A stretch of DNA of 64,000 nucleotides, from positions 62,001 through 126,000 of the forward strand of contig JAHBSG010000011.1 in the NCBI GenBank assembly GCA_019639235.1, in the 5' to 3' direction. Within the stretch, counting starts at the first letter, position 1, and every line of letters starts with the position of its first letter. Origin of the DNA: Acidobacteriota bacterium. GTDB lineage: Bacteria; Acidobacteriota; Blastocatellia; Pyrinomonadales; Pyrinomonadaceae. This document shows, one piece after another, positions 9,752 to 18,449 of this stretch. The translations under genes and the position numbers were made by a program. The notes under the pieces are model-generated. The model saw only the letters and a list, made by a program, of their open reading frames with translations. It was not told where the DNA came from and made no database searches.

Positions 9752-11265
9752 GTGCGGAACCGTTTCGGGTCGATGCCGTATTTCTTTATCTTGTAGCCAA
9801 CGATGCGTTCGGTCGAGCCGAGTGCGTCGGCGGCCCGGACGATGTTCCCGCCGGTCGATTTTAGTGCGTCCTGGATCATATCCCGCTCGAAAGCAGCAAC
9901 CGCAGCTTCAAGCGAGAGATCCGTGACCGTGTCGGTATTTTCCGCGGTCTGGAGTGTCGGCGGCAAATGGTGGCCGTGGATGACGTTGGTATCGCAGACC
10001 AGAACGGCACGCTCGATCGCATTCTCAAGCTCTCGGACGTTCCCGGGGAAATGATATGCCATCAGCATATCGATTGCCGGCGTCGATATTCGACGGATCC
10101 GTTTGCCATGCTCGGCCTCGTACTTCTCAAGAAAATGCTCGGCGAGCAAGAGTATGTCCGACCTTCGTTCCCGGAGCGGCGGCAAAAAGATGGTAAAAAC
10201 GTTCAGCCGATAGTAGATGTCCTCGCGGAATGAACCTTCGGCGATGGCTGCTTCGAGGTCTTTGTTGGTAGCGGCGATCAGGCGGATGTTCGACTTGATC
10301 GTCTCGCTCCCGCCGACCCGCTGAAACTCCCGCTCCTGCAGGACACGAAGCAGCTTTACCTGGGTCTGCGGCGGTATCTCGCCGATCTCATCTAGGAAAA
10401 GTGTGCCGCCTTCGGCGAGTTCGAAGCGGCCCTTTCTCGCTTTGTCGGCACCGGTGAAGGCACCTTTCTCGTGGCCGAAAAGTTCGGACTCGATCAGGTT
10501 CTCGGGCAAGGCACCGCAGTTCACCGCAACGAACGGCCTTTTGCTGCGGAGGCTGTTGTAGTGAATAGCACGGGCGATCATCTCCTTCCCCGTGCCGCTC
10601 TCGCCGCGGAGCAGAACGGTCGCGTTCGAACGGGCGACCTGCGTTACCTGCTCGTAGACCTGCCGCATCGCATTGGAGTTGCCGATGATGTGCGAAAAGT
10701 CATATCTCTCTTTCAACTCGTGGCGGAGCAGGTCGTTCTCCTCCCGAAGCCGCTTACGCTCGCCTTTGATCGATGCCTCGATCCGATATGCCTGGCCGAT
10801 CATCGAGGCAATTACCGGAAATGCCTCGCGAAGCGTTTCGCTCGGATGGCCGTCAAATGCCGCTCCAAGCAGGCCAAACGGCCGGCCGGCGATGGCGATT
10901 GGGGCGAATAGGAGAGAGAAGTCGGCCCGAAAATCTGTTACATGATCGAGCCCGGCGACATCGCGGATTTGGTCGAAATATTCAATCGCACCGGACCGAG
11001 CGATCGCGGGAAGCGGGCCGCGATTTCCGGCGGCATCAAGGCGGCGAAACTCGGCGGCACTTAGCCCCACGGCGTCATTCAGGGTAAGCATCTCGGTCTC
11101 TTCTTCAAACTCGAAAAGAAAAAGATGATCGCAACGATCGGCCTCGGAAACGGTTTCAAGGGCCTTGCGGACTCCGCGGCGAACGTCCTGCGACTCTGCG
11201 AGACGAGCATTCACCGTGGCGAAAAGCTCGATAACATCAATTGACGTGCGTTCTGAATAAGCCAT
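9748..11265 (-). CDS. NifA-like sigma-54-dependent transcriptional activator
   Basis: A 505-residue enhancer-binding protein; ATG 11265 gives the N-terminus [19 protein letters not shown]-type sensor domain covers about residues 10-165. The AAA+ domain follows with Walker A GESGTGKE near 222, GAFTGA near 268 (sigma-54 contact) and Walker [12 protein letters not shown] near 285. A Fis-type HTH closes the protein ([21 protein letters not shown]). The GAF-AAA-Fis order and the C-terminal sequence resemble NifA/NorR types; there is no receiver domain. Coupling to glnE suggests a role in nitrogen control, which is an inference. Confidence 0.88.
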   Translation of the reverse strand: MAYSERTSIDVIELFATVNARLAESQDVRRGVRKALETVSEADRCDHLFLFEFEEETEMLTLNDAVGLSAAEFRRLDAAGNRGPLPAIARSGAIEYFDQIRDVAGLDHVTDFRADFSLLFAPIAIAGRPFGLLGAAFDGHPSETLREAFPVIASMIGQAYRIEASIKGERKRLREENDLLRHELKERYDFSHIIGNSNAMRQVYEQVTQVARSNATVLLRGESGTGKEMIARAIHYNSLRSKRPFVAVNCGALPENLIESELFGHEKGAFTGADKARKGRFELAEGGTLFLDEIGEIPPQTQVKLLRVLQEREFQRVGGSETIKSNIRLIAATNKDLEAAIAEGSFREDIYYRLNVFTIFLPPLRERRSDILLLAEHFLEKYEAEHGKRIRRISTPAIDMLMAYHFPGNVRELENAIERAVLVCDTNVIHGHHLPPTLQTAENTDTVTDLSLEAAVAAFERDMIQDALKSTGGNIVRAADALGSTERIVGYKIKKYGIDPKRFRT

Positions 11266-11313
11266 TACTGACCCCGAGATAATACCAGAGAACCATACGG
11301 TATTCGAGGCCGG

Positions 11314-11327
11314 CAACAAATTTGTTG
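11314..11327. promoter_or_regulatory. Perfect 14-bp palindrome in divergent promoter region
   Basis: CAACAAATTTGTTG lies between the sigma-54 regulator (start 11265) and the divergent pseudouridine synthase gene (start 11418). It is a candidate operator; no family is assigned. Confidence 0.35.
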
Positions 11328-11417
11328 GTTATGAATTCAAATGCTAACAAGATTGTAGCCCGATAAAAAGTCTACTGTCGTGCGTCAATCGCCAGTGTGC
11401 GTTAAAATCAACCCCGA

Positions 11418-12302
11418 ATGACTCAGCGGATCGAAATCGTGGTGCCGACCGAGATCGTGCGAATGCGGCTCGACGAATTTTTGTTTCGTCACTTCGGCGG
11501 ACTGAGCAAGATGTATCTTCGGAACGTCGTCCGCGATGAAAAGTGCGAGGTGAACGGCCGGAATGAGAATCTCGGCTACAAGCTCCGGTCGGGGGATCTC
11601 ATCGAGATCGAGCTTGACCTCACCCGCGAGACGGCGATGCAGCCGCAAGAGATGCCGCTCGATATTGTTTATGAGGATTCGGATCTTCTGGTCGTCAACA
11701 AAGCCGCCGGAATGCTTGTCCATCCGAATAACCGTGACAAGAACGGCACGTTGCTGAACGCGCTATCGTTCTATCTGAACCGCGAAACTACCTACGGAAA
11801 CGGTTCCGAGCCGGCGATACGGCCCGGGCTTGTGCACCGGCTCGATAAAGATACCTCAGGGCTGATGGTGATATCGAAGAACACTAATGCTCAGAAGAAG
11901 CTGATGAAGAGCTTTAGCCGCAAGTTCGTTCACAAGCGATACCTTGCTTTGGTCGATGGCATCGTGGCTCAAGACGTCGGAGTTATCGATCTCGCCGTCG
12001 GCCGGTTCGCGGAGCGAAAAATCTGGGATGTGAAAGAGACCGGGAAGCCGGCCGAGACTCGATATGAGGTGCTCGAACGCCGAAGCGGACGGACACTCCT
12101 GAAACTCGAGCCTGTGACCGGTAGGACGAACCAGCTTCGGATCCATTGTGCCGCTATCGGGCACCCGATCACCGGAGACATTCAACGCGGCGGAAGCGAG
12201 CACGAGCGGCTCTGTCTTCACGCCGCTGAGTTGGGATTTCGCCATCCGGCGACACGCGAAAACGTTATCTTCTATTCCGAGCCTGAAGGCTTCGCGATGT
12301 AG
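11418..12302 (+). CDS. RluA-family 23S rRNA pseudouridine synthase (RluD-like)
   Basis: The enzyme isomerises uridine to pseudouridine in structured RNA. The 294-residue protein has an N-terminal S4 RNA-binding domain (RLDEFLFRHFGGLSKMYLRN..CEVNGR) and the synthase domain, with catalytic Asp in HRLDKDTSG near residue 142. Conserved KRYLALVDG and GRTNQLRIHCAAIGHP are present. The S4 domain places it with RluC/RluD-type enzymes, so 23S rRNA is the likely target. The last 31 bases overlap the convergent amidohydrolase gene. Confidence 0.92.
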   Translation: MTQRIEIVVPTEIVRMRLDEFLFRHFGGLSKMYLRNVVRDEKCEVNGRNENLGYKLRSGDLIEIELDLTRETAMQPQEMPLDIVYEDSDLLVVNKAAGMLVHPNNRDKNGTLLNALSFYLNRETTYGNGSEPAIRPGLVHRLDKDTSGLMVISKNTNAQKKLMKSFSRKFVHKRYLALVDGIVAQDVGVIDLAVGRFAERKIWDVKETGKPAETRYEVLERRSGRTLLKLEPVTGRTNQLRIHCAAIGHPITGDIQRGGSEHERLCLHAAELGFRHPATRENVIFYSEPEGFAM

Positions 12303-13879
12303 CCCGGGCCGCGGATGGCCTTGCCGGTCATTGTGCCGGTCATTTTCTCACCATTGAAGACAACTCCGCCGCTGACGATGACGCTTGAAAAACCGACGGC
12401 GTACTGGTGTGGGTTTTCGAACGTAGCTTTATCGCTAACCGTGTTCTCATCAAATATTACGATATCGGCGACAAAGCCCTCGCGGATCTGCCCGCGGTCG
12501 CGGAAGCCAAAGACGTTCGCCGGCAGCGACGTCATCTTGCGGATGGCGTCTTCAAGCGAGACGATCTTTAGTTCGCGGACGTAGCGGCCGAGGACGCGTG
12601 CATTGTTGCCATAGCCGCGGGGGTGCGGAACGCCCGAGCCGAATTCGCGGACGCCGCTGTCCGAGGCGATCATCGTGAACGGATCCTGCATGATCGTGCG
12701 GACGTCGTCCTCGCTCATCACCTGATAGACCATCTGAGCACCGCCCGCCTCGTACATAGTGAAGATCTGCTCAATCTGTTCATCGAGCGTATCGGAACTC
12801 CGAACCGACTTGGTTATCTGTGCGATGTTCTTTCCATTAAATTCGGGATTTGCCCGGTGGCTCGCGACGAACGCGAAAGCGTAGTCCACAAAGCCTCGTT
12901 CGGCGAGGCCTTTTTTCATATCGGCCTTGATCTTGGCTCGGGTCTCGGGGTCGGCTAGGCGTTTCTTGCCTTCCTCGCGGCCGCCGGCGATGGCCCAGGT
13001 CGGCATTCGGGCATCGAGCGACGTGGAAGAGGCCGGATAGGCGTATTGATCGACGGTCACGTTCAGTCCGCGTTTCCGCGCATCGCGGACGAGGCCGAGC
13101 GTCATCGGAGTTTGCCCCCAGAGCGACTTAGCAGAGATCTTGAAGTGCGAGATCTGGACCGGCATATCGGCCTTTTCGCCAATGTTGATCGCTTCCTTGA
13201 TGGCATCGACAACTCCGGTTCCTTCGTCGCGGATGTGGCTGGCGTAGATGCCGCCGTGCTTTGAAGCGGCCTTTGCAAGCTCGATGACCTCATCGGTCTC
13301 AGAATACGTGCCGGGAACATAGATGAGCCCGGTCGCGAGCCCGACCGCACCTTCCTGCATCGCCCGCTCGACCAGTTCGTTCATCTGCTTTTGCTCATCG
13401 GCGGTGGGCTTGCGGGCGTCCAGCCCCATTACCTTTGAGCGGACGGAGTTGTGACCGATGAGCGTTGAGATATTGATCGCGAGCGGCTTCTCGTTGATGC
13501 GGCCGAGGAACTCACCGACCTCGGTCACGGAGCCGCCGCAGTTTCCCGTCACCAATGTCGTCACGCCCATCCGGATGAAATTCTCGGCCATCGGCTGGTC
13601 ATAGATGTTCTCGGTATGGGCATGAACATCGATAAAGCCCGGAGCGACGATCTGCCCCTTAGCGTCTATCACGTTGCCGCACGGGTGTTCGAACCTGCCA
13701 ACACGAGCGATTCGGCCGTTCTTCACCGCGACCGAGCCGCGAAACCAAGGGTTCCCGGTACCATCGACGATCCTCGCGTTGGTTATCACGAAGTCGTACA
13801 TCGATTCGCATTGTCCGAAAGAAAACGTAGCCGAGGTTAGAAGCAAACCAGCAAGCAAGAGAAAGGTTTTGATCCGCAT
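12272..13879 (-). CDS. Exported N-acyl-D-amino-acid deacylase (D-aminoacylase) family amidohydrolase
   Basis: A 535-residue protein with a signal peptide (MRIKTFLLLAGLLLTSATFSFGQ), so it acts outside the cytoplasm. It has the amidohydrolase barrel with metal motifs DVHAHTE, ASHIRDEG and QISHFKIS, and the late catalytic Asp in ASDSGVREFG. The C-terminal HPRGYGNNARVLGRYVRE is typical of D-aminoacylases. The predicted reaction is hydrolysis of N-acyl-D-amino acids, perhaps from peptidoglycan or detritus; the exact substrate is unknown. No clear Shine-Dalgarno is seen. Confidence 0.85.
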   Translation of the reverse strand: MRIKTFLLLAGLLLTSATFSFGQCESMYDFVITNARIVDGTGNPWFRGSVAVKNGRIARVGRFEHPCGNVIDAKGQIVAPGFIDVHAHTENIYDQPMAENFIRMGVTTLVTGNCGGSVTEVGEFLGRINEKPLAINISTLIGHNSVRSKVMGLDARKPTADEQKQMNELVERAMQEGAVGLATGLIYVPGTYSETDEVIELAKAASKHGGIYASHIRDEGTGVVDAIKEAINIGEKADMPVQISHFKISAKSLWGQTPMTLGLVRDARKRGLNVTVDQYAYPASSTSLDARMPTWAIAGGREEGKKRLADPETRAKIKADMKKGLAERGFVDYAFAFVASHRANPEFNGKNIAQITKSVRSSDTLDEQIEQIFTMYEAGGAQMVYQVMSEDDVRTIMQDPFTMIASDSGVREFGSGVPHPRGYGNNARVLGRYVRELKIVSLEDAIRKMTSLPANVFGFRDRGQIREGFVADIVIFDENTVSDKATFENPHQYAVGFSSVIVSGGVVFNGEKMTGTMTGKAIRGPGYIAKPSGSE

Positions 13880-13883
13880 AATG

Positions 13884-13932
13884 AAAAAATGCCGTCAAAT
13901 GCTGAACTAGTCAACATTGACGGCACTTTTTA
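13884..13932. terminator. Intrinsic terminator after terC-like gene
   Basis: Arms TGCCGTCAA (13890-13898) and TTGACGGCA (13917-13925) carry an A run on the left (T run on the minus strand) and a T run on the right. It ends the TerC gene and sits just upstream of the amidohydrolase gene. Confidence 0.8.
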
Positions 13933-13948
13933 TTCCCATCAGCCGCAG

Positions 13949-14749
13949 TTATATGGCCTCAGGTGCGGTATCAGGCAAAACCGGGTCGCCGGGCTTGCGA
14001 TAGGGGTCTTTCAGTTCGACCGGAGCCTTCGACTTGGCTCGCAGACGCATATTCAGGATCTCGACCAATATCGAGAACGCCATTGCGAAGTAGATATAGC
14101 CCTTCGGTATCTTCTGGTGGAAGCCTTCGGCAACCAGCATTACGCCGATAAGGATCAAGAACGACAGGGCAAGCATCTTCAGGGTCGGATGGCGGTGGAC
14201 GAAGTCACCGATCGGCCCGGCGAAGGCCATCATCGCACCGATCGATATAAGCACCGCCAGGATCATGATCCAGATACCGTTCGGCCCGTACTGGTCGCCG
14301 ATCATACCTACGGCCGTGATGACAGAATCGAGCGAGAAGACAATATCGAGAAGAACGATCTGGATGATAACGCCGGTAAAGCTCGCGTATGACTTTTTGA
14401 CGGCCGTACCCTCTTCGCCTTCGAGCGAATTGTGGATCTCGTGGGTCGCCTTCGCAATGAGGAAAAGCCCACCCACCAGCAGGACAAGGTCTTTGCCCGA
14501 GAAGGTCTGCCCCCAAATGGTGAACAGCGGAGCGACCAGCCCGATGACCCAACTCAAGGAGAAGAGCAGGATAAGGCGCATAACGAACGCGAGACCGAGG
14601 CCGATGAATCTCGCCTTTGCCCGCTGCTCGGGCGGGAGTTTTTCGGCAAGGATCGAGATGAAGACCACGTTGTCAATGCCAAGCACGAGCTCAAGCAGGG
14701 TAAGTGTGGCAAACGCTATCCAAACATTAGGATCGGCAAGGAGTTCCAT
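13949..14749 (-). CDS. TerC family integral membrane protein
   Basis: A 266-residue protein with seven or eight predicted membrane helices. Family signatures are ELVLGIDNVVFISIL near residue 20 and the repeated acidic motif LLDIVFSLDSVITAVGMIGD near 130, the paired Asp sites of TerC/YkoY transporters. These proteins are linked to metal (manganese) efflux or metalation of exported proteins and to tellurite resistance. The C-terminus is charged and cytoplasmic. It stands alone with its own terminator. Confidence 0.9.
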   Translation of the reverse strand: MELLADPNVWIAFATLTLLELVLGIDNVVFISILAEKLPPEQRAKARFIGLGLAFVMRLILLFSLSWVIGLVAPLFTIWGQTFSGKDLVLLVGGLFLIAKATHEIHNSLEGEEGTAVKKSYASFTGVIIQIVLLDIVFSLDSVITAVGMIGDQYGPNGIWIMILAVLISIGAMMAFAGPIGDFVHRHPTLKMLALSFLILIGVMLVAEGFHQKIPKGYIYFAMAFSILVEILNMRLRAKSKAPVELKDPYRKPGDPVLPDTAPEAI

Positions 14750-14851
14750 ACGAGAAAGCTGCTCCGTAAAATAGAAATTGAACTATGAAGTTTTACATTC
14801 GACGCGACCCGAAATGCAAGGCTTCAACGCAGGGAATTCAGATTTATCTAA

Positions 14852-15367
14852 TTATTCGGCGATCTTGCACGGAACGGTCGCCGAGCGGTCGGCGGCACGG
14901 CGAGCTTCGGCGTTCTGGCTGCGCGATGGTTTTATGATCTCGGTTACGCAGGCAAGACTTGGCGACACCTTTGCGACAATAAGATACGAGGTTGTCTTTG
15001 ACGCATCCTCCGGGTTTTCGCTGACATTGAACCGAAAGATCAGGGCGAACGGCGCTTTTCCCTTCAAACGCCATTCCGCTTTCGGCCCGACCGCCGAGAA
15101 CGCTCCGAAATGTTCCCAAAGCCGAAGCTGGTGCTCCTTGCCGCCCGGTGCGATCACATTGATCGACTGCCGCAGGTCGCCCTCGAGCACATGCAGTTTG
15201 TAGCCGCCGACGCCGGCACACTCGCCCTTGTAAGAACCGCCGCCCTCCTCATCGAGTTCGAGCGTCTTGCACTTCTGGTCGTCAAGATCGGTGTAGCGGC
15301 TCGTGATCTGTGCGGACGCAGCGGTCGCGGCAAAAAGTGCCAGTGCGATAATTGCAGTTATTTTCAT
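14852..15367 (-). CDS. Exported hypothetical protein
   Basis: A 171-residue protein. ATG 15367 overlaps the pyrC stop by four bases (ATGA) and opens with a signal peptide ([20 protein letters not shown]). The mature part has a conserved-looking Cys pair ([24 protein letters not shown]) and a second pair near the C-terminus (LACVTEI..VPCKIAE), suggesting disulfides. No family is recognised. It appears to be expressed from the tail of the pyrC transcript, although its exported nature suggests no role in pyrimidine synthesis. Confidence 0.65.
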   Translation of the reverse strand: MKITAIIALALFAATAASAQITSRYTDLDDQKCKTLELDEEGGGSYKGECAGVGGYKLHVLEGDLRQSINVIAPGGKEHQLRLWEHFGAFSAVGPKAEWRLKGKAPFALIFRFNVSENPEDASKTTSYLIVAKVSPSLACVTEIIKPSRSQNAEARRAADRSATVPCKIAE

Positions 15368-16656
15368 AAGAGTCCCATTTGGAAGACGATCCGGCCACCG
15401 ACGATCGTTGCGACGGCACGGCCAGTGAATTCCCATCCATCGAATGGGCAGTTCCGCGATTTTGAGCGCGATTCGGCGTTGCGATAGGTCCATTTGTGGT
15501 CGGGGTCGATGATGGTGATATCAGCGACCGAGTCCGGTGCGAGAGTGCCGCGGCCGGCGAGCTTGAAGATCCGAGCCGGATTGGTCGAACAAAGCTCGAC
15601 GAGCCTTTCAAGGCCAATGACGCCTTTGTGGACGAGTTCATTGAACGCGAGCCCGACGCCGGTCTCAAGGCCGGTGATGCCCATCGGCGCACGGTCGAAC
15701 TCGAGTGCCTTTTCGTCGTGGTGATGCGGTGCGTGGTCGGTCGCGATGGCATCGATCGTGCCGTCCTTTATGCCCTCGATAACGGCCTCGAGATGCTCTT
15801 CGCTGCGGAGCGGCGGCGCCATCTTATAGTTCGTATCGTAGCCCTCGACCGAGCGGTCGGTAAGCGTGAAATGGTGCGGCGTTACCTCGCAGGTGACGTT
15901 GATGCCTTCGTTCTTCGCCCGGCGGACGGCCTCGATCGCTCCTTTGGTGGAAACATGGGCGATGTGAATGTGGGCGCCGGTCTCGCGGGCGAGAATGATG
16001 TCGCGAACCGCGTCGATCTCTTCGGCGAGTGCCGGCATTCCCTTAAGCCCGAGCAGGAGCGAGACACGGCCTTCGTGCATCACGCCGCCCGCGGACAGCG
16101 ATTTGTCCTCGCAGTGGTCGATCACCGGCAGGTCAAAATCCTTTGCATACTGCATTGCCCGCCGCATTATCCCGGCGTTCGGAACGGGCCGGCCATCGTC
16201 CGAGACCGCAACCGCACCGGCGGCTTTCATTTCGCCCATCTCGGCGAGTTCGGCACCATCGGAAGACTTTGTAATCGCCCCGATAGGGAAGACGTTGGCC
16301 AGGCCCGCGTGCTCGGCCTGCTCGATCATGTAGCGGGTGATGGCGGCGTTGTCGTTGACCGGGTTGGTATTCGGCATCGGGCAAACGGACGTCCAACCGC
16401 CGGCCGCCGCCGCCGCACAGCCCGAGGCGATCGTCTCCTTGTGCTCCTGCCCCGGCTCACGCAAATGCACGTGCAGATCGATAAAGCCCGGAGCGACAAG
16501 CAGGCCGCTCGCGTCAAAGACCTCCGCACCCTCAGGCACGCCATCCGCGGCCTTTAGCCAAGCAGTAACCTTTCCGTCCTCGATAAGGACGTTCATCCCC
16601 GTGTTCTCATTCGCGGCCGGGTCGATAAGATGGCCATTGGAAATCAGTAATCTCAT
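15364..16656 (-). CDS. pyrC: Dihydroorotase
   Basis: The enzyme cyclises N-carbamoyl-aspartate to dihydroorotate in de novo pyrimidine synthesis. The 430-residue protein belongs to the long (type I) class. Metal ligands are visible in [15 protein letters not shown] near residue 60, DHCED near 178, HIAHVST near 231 and IATDHAPHH near 304; CPMPNTNPV is also conserved. The start overlaps the stop of a small hypothetical gene by ATGA. pyrB lies upstream, separated by a five-gene insert. Confidence 0.95.
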   Translation of the reverse strand: MRLLISNGHLIDPAANENTGMNVLIEDGKVTAWLKAADGVPEGAEVFDASGLLVAPGFIDLHVHLREPGQEHKETIASGCAAAAAGGWTSVCPMPNTNPVNDNAAITRYMIEQAEHAGLANVFPIGAITKSSDGAELAEMGEMKAAGAVAVSDDGRPVPNAGIMRRAMQYAKDFDLPVIDHCEDKSLSAGGVMHEGRVSLLLGLKGMPALAEEIDAVRDIILARETGAHIHIAHVSTKGAIEAVRRAKNEGINVTCEVTPHHFTLTDRSVEGYDTNYKMAPPLRSEEHLEAVIEGIKDGTIDAIATDHAPHHHDEKALEFDRAPMGITGLETGVGLAFNELVHKGVIGLERLVELCSTNPARIFKLAGRGTLAPDSVADITIIDPDHKWTYRNAESRSKSRNCPFDGWEFTGRAVATIVGGRIVFQMGLL

Positions 16657-16955
16657 TCGTCGTCTTCAAAAATATTTGCGCCAAAGACATCTGTTACCGG
16701 ACCGATGCCTGTCAATTTCATCGCAGCATTGAGGTGATTGGGCACATGAGCAACAAATTTATAAACAAATTCGAGGATGTCATCGTTCGACAGATCTTCG
16801 ACATTTGAATAAACTCTCTGCAATTCCTCAATATCGCCCAACCAATCGGTCATGTGGAAACTGATATGATATGAATTACTTTCGGAGTAGCCGGACTCCT
16901 CGAACGCTTTCTGAATGCGTTTTTGAATTTTTGTTTCGTTCTCAGCTATTCCCAT
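16653..16955 (-). CDS. Hypothetical protein in pyrB/pyrC insert
   Basis: About 100 residues if ATG 16955 is the start ([14 protein letters not shown]). It is acidic, with an [22 protein letters not shown] centre and an acidic tail (FEDDE). No family is recognised. Its stop overlaps the pyrC start by four bases, so pyrC translation is probably coupled to it. The gene is AT-richer than pyrB and pyrC, consistent with acquisition. No clear Shine-Dalgarno is visible. Confidence 0.55.
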   Translation of the reverse strand: MGIAENETKIQKRIQKAFEESGYSESNSYHISFHMTDWLGDIEELQRVYSNVEDLSNDDILEFVYKFVAHVPNHLNAAMKLTGIGPVTDVFGANIFEDDE

Positions 16956-17014
16956 AACACAAATACTTACGGTTTCGTGAATTCGTCCTCGCCTTTGTCG
17001 GATCACAAAATTCC

Positions 17015-17037
17015 CGGTGGAAGATCAGTAAACTCAT
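17015..17037 (-). repeat. Duplicated copy of the pyrC start region
   Basis: Reading the minus strand from 17037, ATGAGTTTACTGATCTTC matches the first 18 bases of pyrC (from 16656, ATGAGATTACTGATTTCC) at 15 positions. In both places the ATG overlaps the TGA of the upstream gene as ATGA. It looks like a relic of an insertion or duplication event at the pyrC start. Confidence 0.5.
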
Positions 17038-17342
17038 TTGTCAATCAGGAAAGTTTCGGTAGATACTACGTTGCCCTTCTTGTCGATCTTCTCGAGGCTT
17101 GAAATGCAAAATGGATAGATATGGTAGCCACAGTGTTCCGTAAAGACCGCAACTTCGCGTTTCGACTCATCGGCGATAAAAAACGCCCATTTGAAGAATG
17201 CATTTGAACCGTCTTCGAAGGTTATTCGGAGATCATGCGTGAAGTCCGCCAGTGAAAGTTCACTAAATCTCGAACCGTTACTTCGCAAATATTCCCTTAC
17301 CTTGTCTTGCCAATGCTCGGGCAAATATTCCAACCACTTCAT
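17034..17342 (-). CDS. Hypothetical protein in pyrB/pyrC insert
   Basis: A 102-residue protein (MKWLEYLPEHWQDKVREYL..). It is rich in aromatic residues with a beta-sheet-like centre (DLRITFEDGSNAFFKWAFFIADESKREVAVFTEHCGYH). It resembles small cytoplasmic proteins often found beside toxin-antitoxin loci, but no family is recognised. AGGAG lies about 13 bases upstream of the ATG. Base composition is clearly less GC-rich than the pyr genes. The stop overlaps a relic copy of the pyrC start. Confidence 0.6.
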   Translation of the reverse strand: MKWLEYLPEHWQDKVREYLRSNGSRFSELSLADFTHDLRITFEDGSNAFFKWAFFIADESKREVAVFTEHCGYHIYPFCISSLEKIDKKGNVVSTETFLIDK

Positions 17343-17363
17343 CTCGGATCACGATCTCCTAAA

Positions 17364-17735
17364 TTACTCCCCTTTGAATTCAGCAATGACCTCTATCAGA
17401 CCGATTATATTCTCGTTGAACTCCGCGAGTTCTTCCGCCGGGATCCAGTATTCTTCATGCTCGCTGCCGCCGACAACCTTGCGTTCGTATTTGTCGAGAA
17501 ACGACTTCGCAACCCTGAATCTCGTAACGAAGCCGGCACGGTCGGCGTTAAGTCGTGCATTCCAGTCGCGAGCAATTTGCACCGCATATGCCTCGTTCGT
17601 CACCGGATAGAAAATAGGCTGCTCGGGAAGCCGAGGCGGAAACGCCCGAAAACCGCTTCGCTCGATGAACTCTAGCTCCTTTGCACCGACCGGACGGTAC
17701 AAAGTTACGGTTTCGACGAATGAGGTCTCGCTCAT
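17364..17735 (-). CDS. Conserved protein of the 'ADP-ribosylation/crystallin J1' annotated type
   Basis: A 123-residue protein. The sequence TLYRPVGAKELEFIERSGFRAFPPRLPEQPIFYPVTNEAYAVQIARDWN resembles a family that public annotation labels ADP-ribosylation/crystallin J1. I recall this label rather than deriving it, and it probably does not reflect a proven activity. The C-terminus has VVGGSEHEEYWIPAEELAEFN. The start overlaps the stop of the DUF5615 gene by four bases, so it is a third member of the DUF433/DUF5615 operon. Confidence 0.65.
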   Translation of the reverse strand: MSETSFVETVTLYRPVGAKELEFIERSGFRAFPPRLPEQPIFYPVTNEAYAVQIARDWNARLNADRAGFVTRFRVAKSFLDKYERKVVGGSEHEEYWIPAEELAEFNENIIGLIEVIAEFKGE

Positions 17736-18064
17736 TTTCTGTAAGTGCGCAAAAGTGTTCCTTCAACCTTATTCGAATTTCGACAAACCTCGTCGATGCA
17801 TGAAGCTTGATTTACGAAGTCCGGGTCAAAGGTGCAGATGACGATCCCTGCATGGTTCGAATCGGCGTTGTGGAGCCGCTTAAAATCGAGCCGATTTATC
17901 GTCAGTAGTACGCGTTCCAGCTTTATCGAACGCTTAAGCACCGATTCATCGGGTATCGACTTGTTCGCCCGTCCGTCCTCGAACATTGTGAGGACATCGT
18001 GGCCCAGCCGCCGAAGCTCGATGACCGTATCAAGAGGAAAGTTCTCGTCAGCGTAAAACCGCAT
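17732..18064 (-). CDS. DUF5615 PIN-like toxin candidate
   Basis: A 110-residue PIN-fold (Mut7-C/DUF5615) protein. The N-terminal motif RFYADENFP carries the first acidic residues and ERVLLTINRLDFKRLH the second acidic cluster; the family pattern is usually T-x-D-x-D-F. Family members are predicted ribonuclease toxins paired with DUF433 proteins, as here. Start and upstream stop overlap as TGATG. Activity has not been shown for most of the family, so toxin function is inferred. Confidence 0.8.
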   Translation of the reverse strand: MRFYADENFPLDTVIELRRLGHDVLTMFEDGRANKSIPDESVLKRSIKLERVLLTINRLDFKRLHNADSNHAGIVICTFDPDFVNQASCIDEVCRNSNKVEGTLLRTYRK

Positions 18065-18405
18065 CAGGCATCCGCTTCGTTCGCCAATACGGCTTTCTCG
18101 ATCTCCTTACGATGAGCTCTTGCGTAGTTCCACGCGTTGGTCAGGTCCGTTGCCGAAAGTGCCGGGTAGTTTCGCAAAAGCTCAGCCTCAGAGACCCCAA
18201 AATCTTTAGCCTGTACAAGCATCCAAACCGGTATTCGTGTATCGCGGATACACGCTGCTCCGCCCATCACAAGCGGGTCTTTTGAGATTCCCTTGTTGTT
18301 GCTACCAAGCTCCTTCTCGAGCATGCGATAGATCCGGGACTTATCTCTCCGTGAAAGCCCGCCAATTATTGATTCTGCCTTTGTTAATGCGTCCATACTA
18401 CCCAT
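18064..18405 (-). CDS. DUF433 antitoxin candidate
   Basis: A 113-residue protein starting at ATG 18405 with GGAG about eight bases upstream. The DUF433 core is at about residues 40-105: DPLVMGGAACIRDTRIPVWMLV, GVSEAELLRNYPALSATDLTNAWNYARAH. The domain has a winged-helix-like HTH and is the usual partner of DUF5615. The N-terminal 35 residues form an extra helix. A 24-base palindrome immediately upstream is a likely autoregulatory operator. It is first gene of the insert between pyrB and pyrC. Confidence 0.82.
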   Translation of the reverse strand: MGSMDALTKAESIIGGLSRRDKSRIYRMLEKELGSNNKGISKDPLVMGGAACIRDTRIPVWMLVQAKDFGVSEAELLRNYPALSATDLTNAWNYARAHRKEIEKAVLANEADA

Positions 18406-18417
18406 AAGATCTCCACA

Positions 18418-18441
18418 ATTGTGATAATACTTTATCACAAT
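18418..18441 (-). promoter_or_regulatory. Palindromic operator of the DUF433/DUF5615 operon
   Basis: Perfect ten-base arms ATTGTGATAA and TTATCACAAT are separated by TACT on the plus strand. The palindrome fills the 44-base gap between the pyrB stop and the DUF433 start. A -10-like TATTAT on the minus strand falls in its centre. No T run follows, so it is read as an operator, not a terminator. Confidence 0.65.
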
Positions 18442-18449
18442 GACCGCTC

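Noticed and set aside
15496..16557. 353-codon open frame antisense to pyrC
   Set aside because: pyrC has full catalytic motifs on the other strand. The antisense frame is a codon-bias shadow without recognisable domains.
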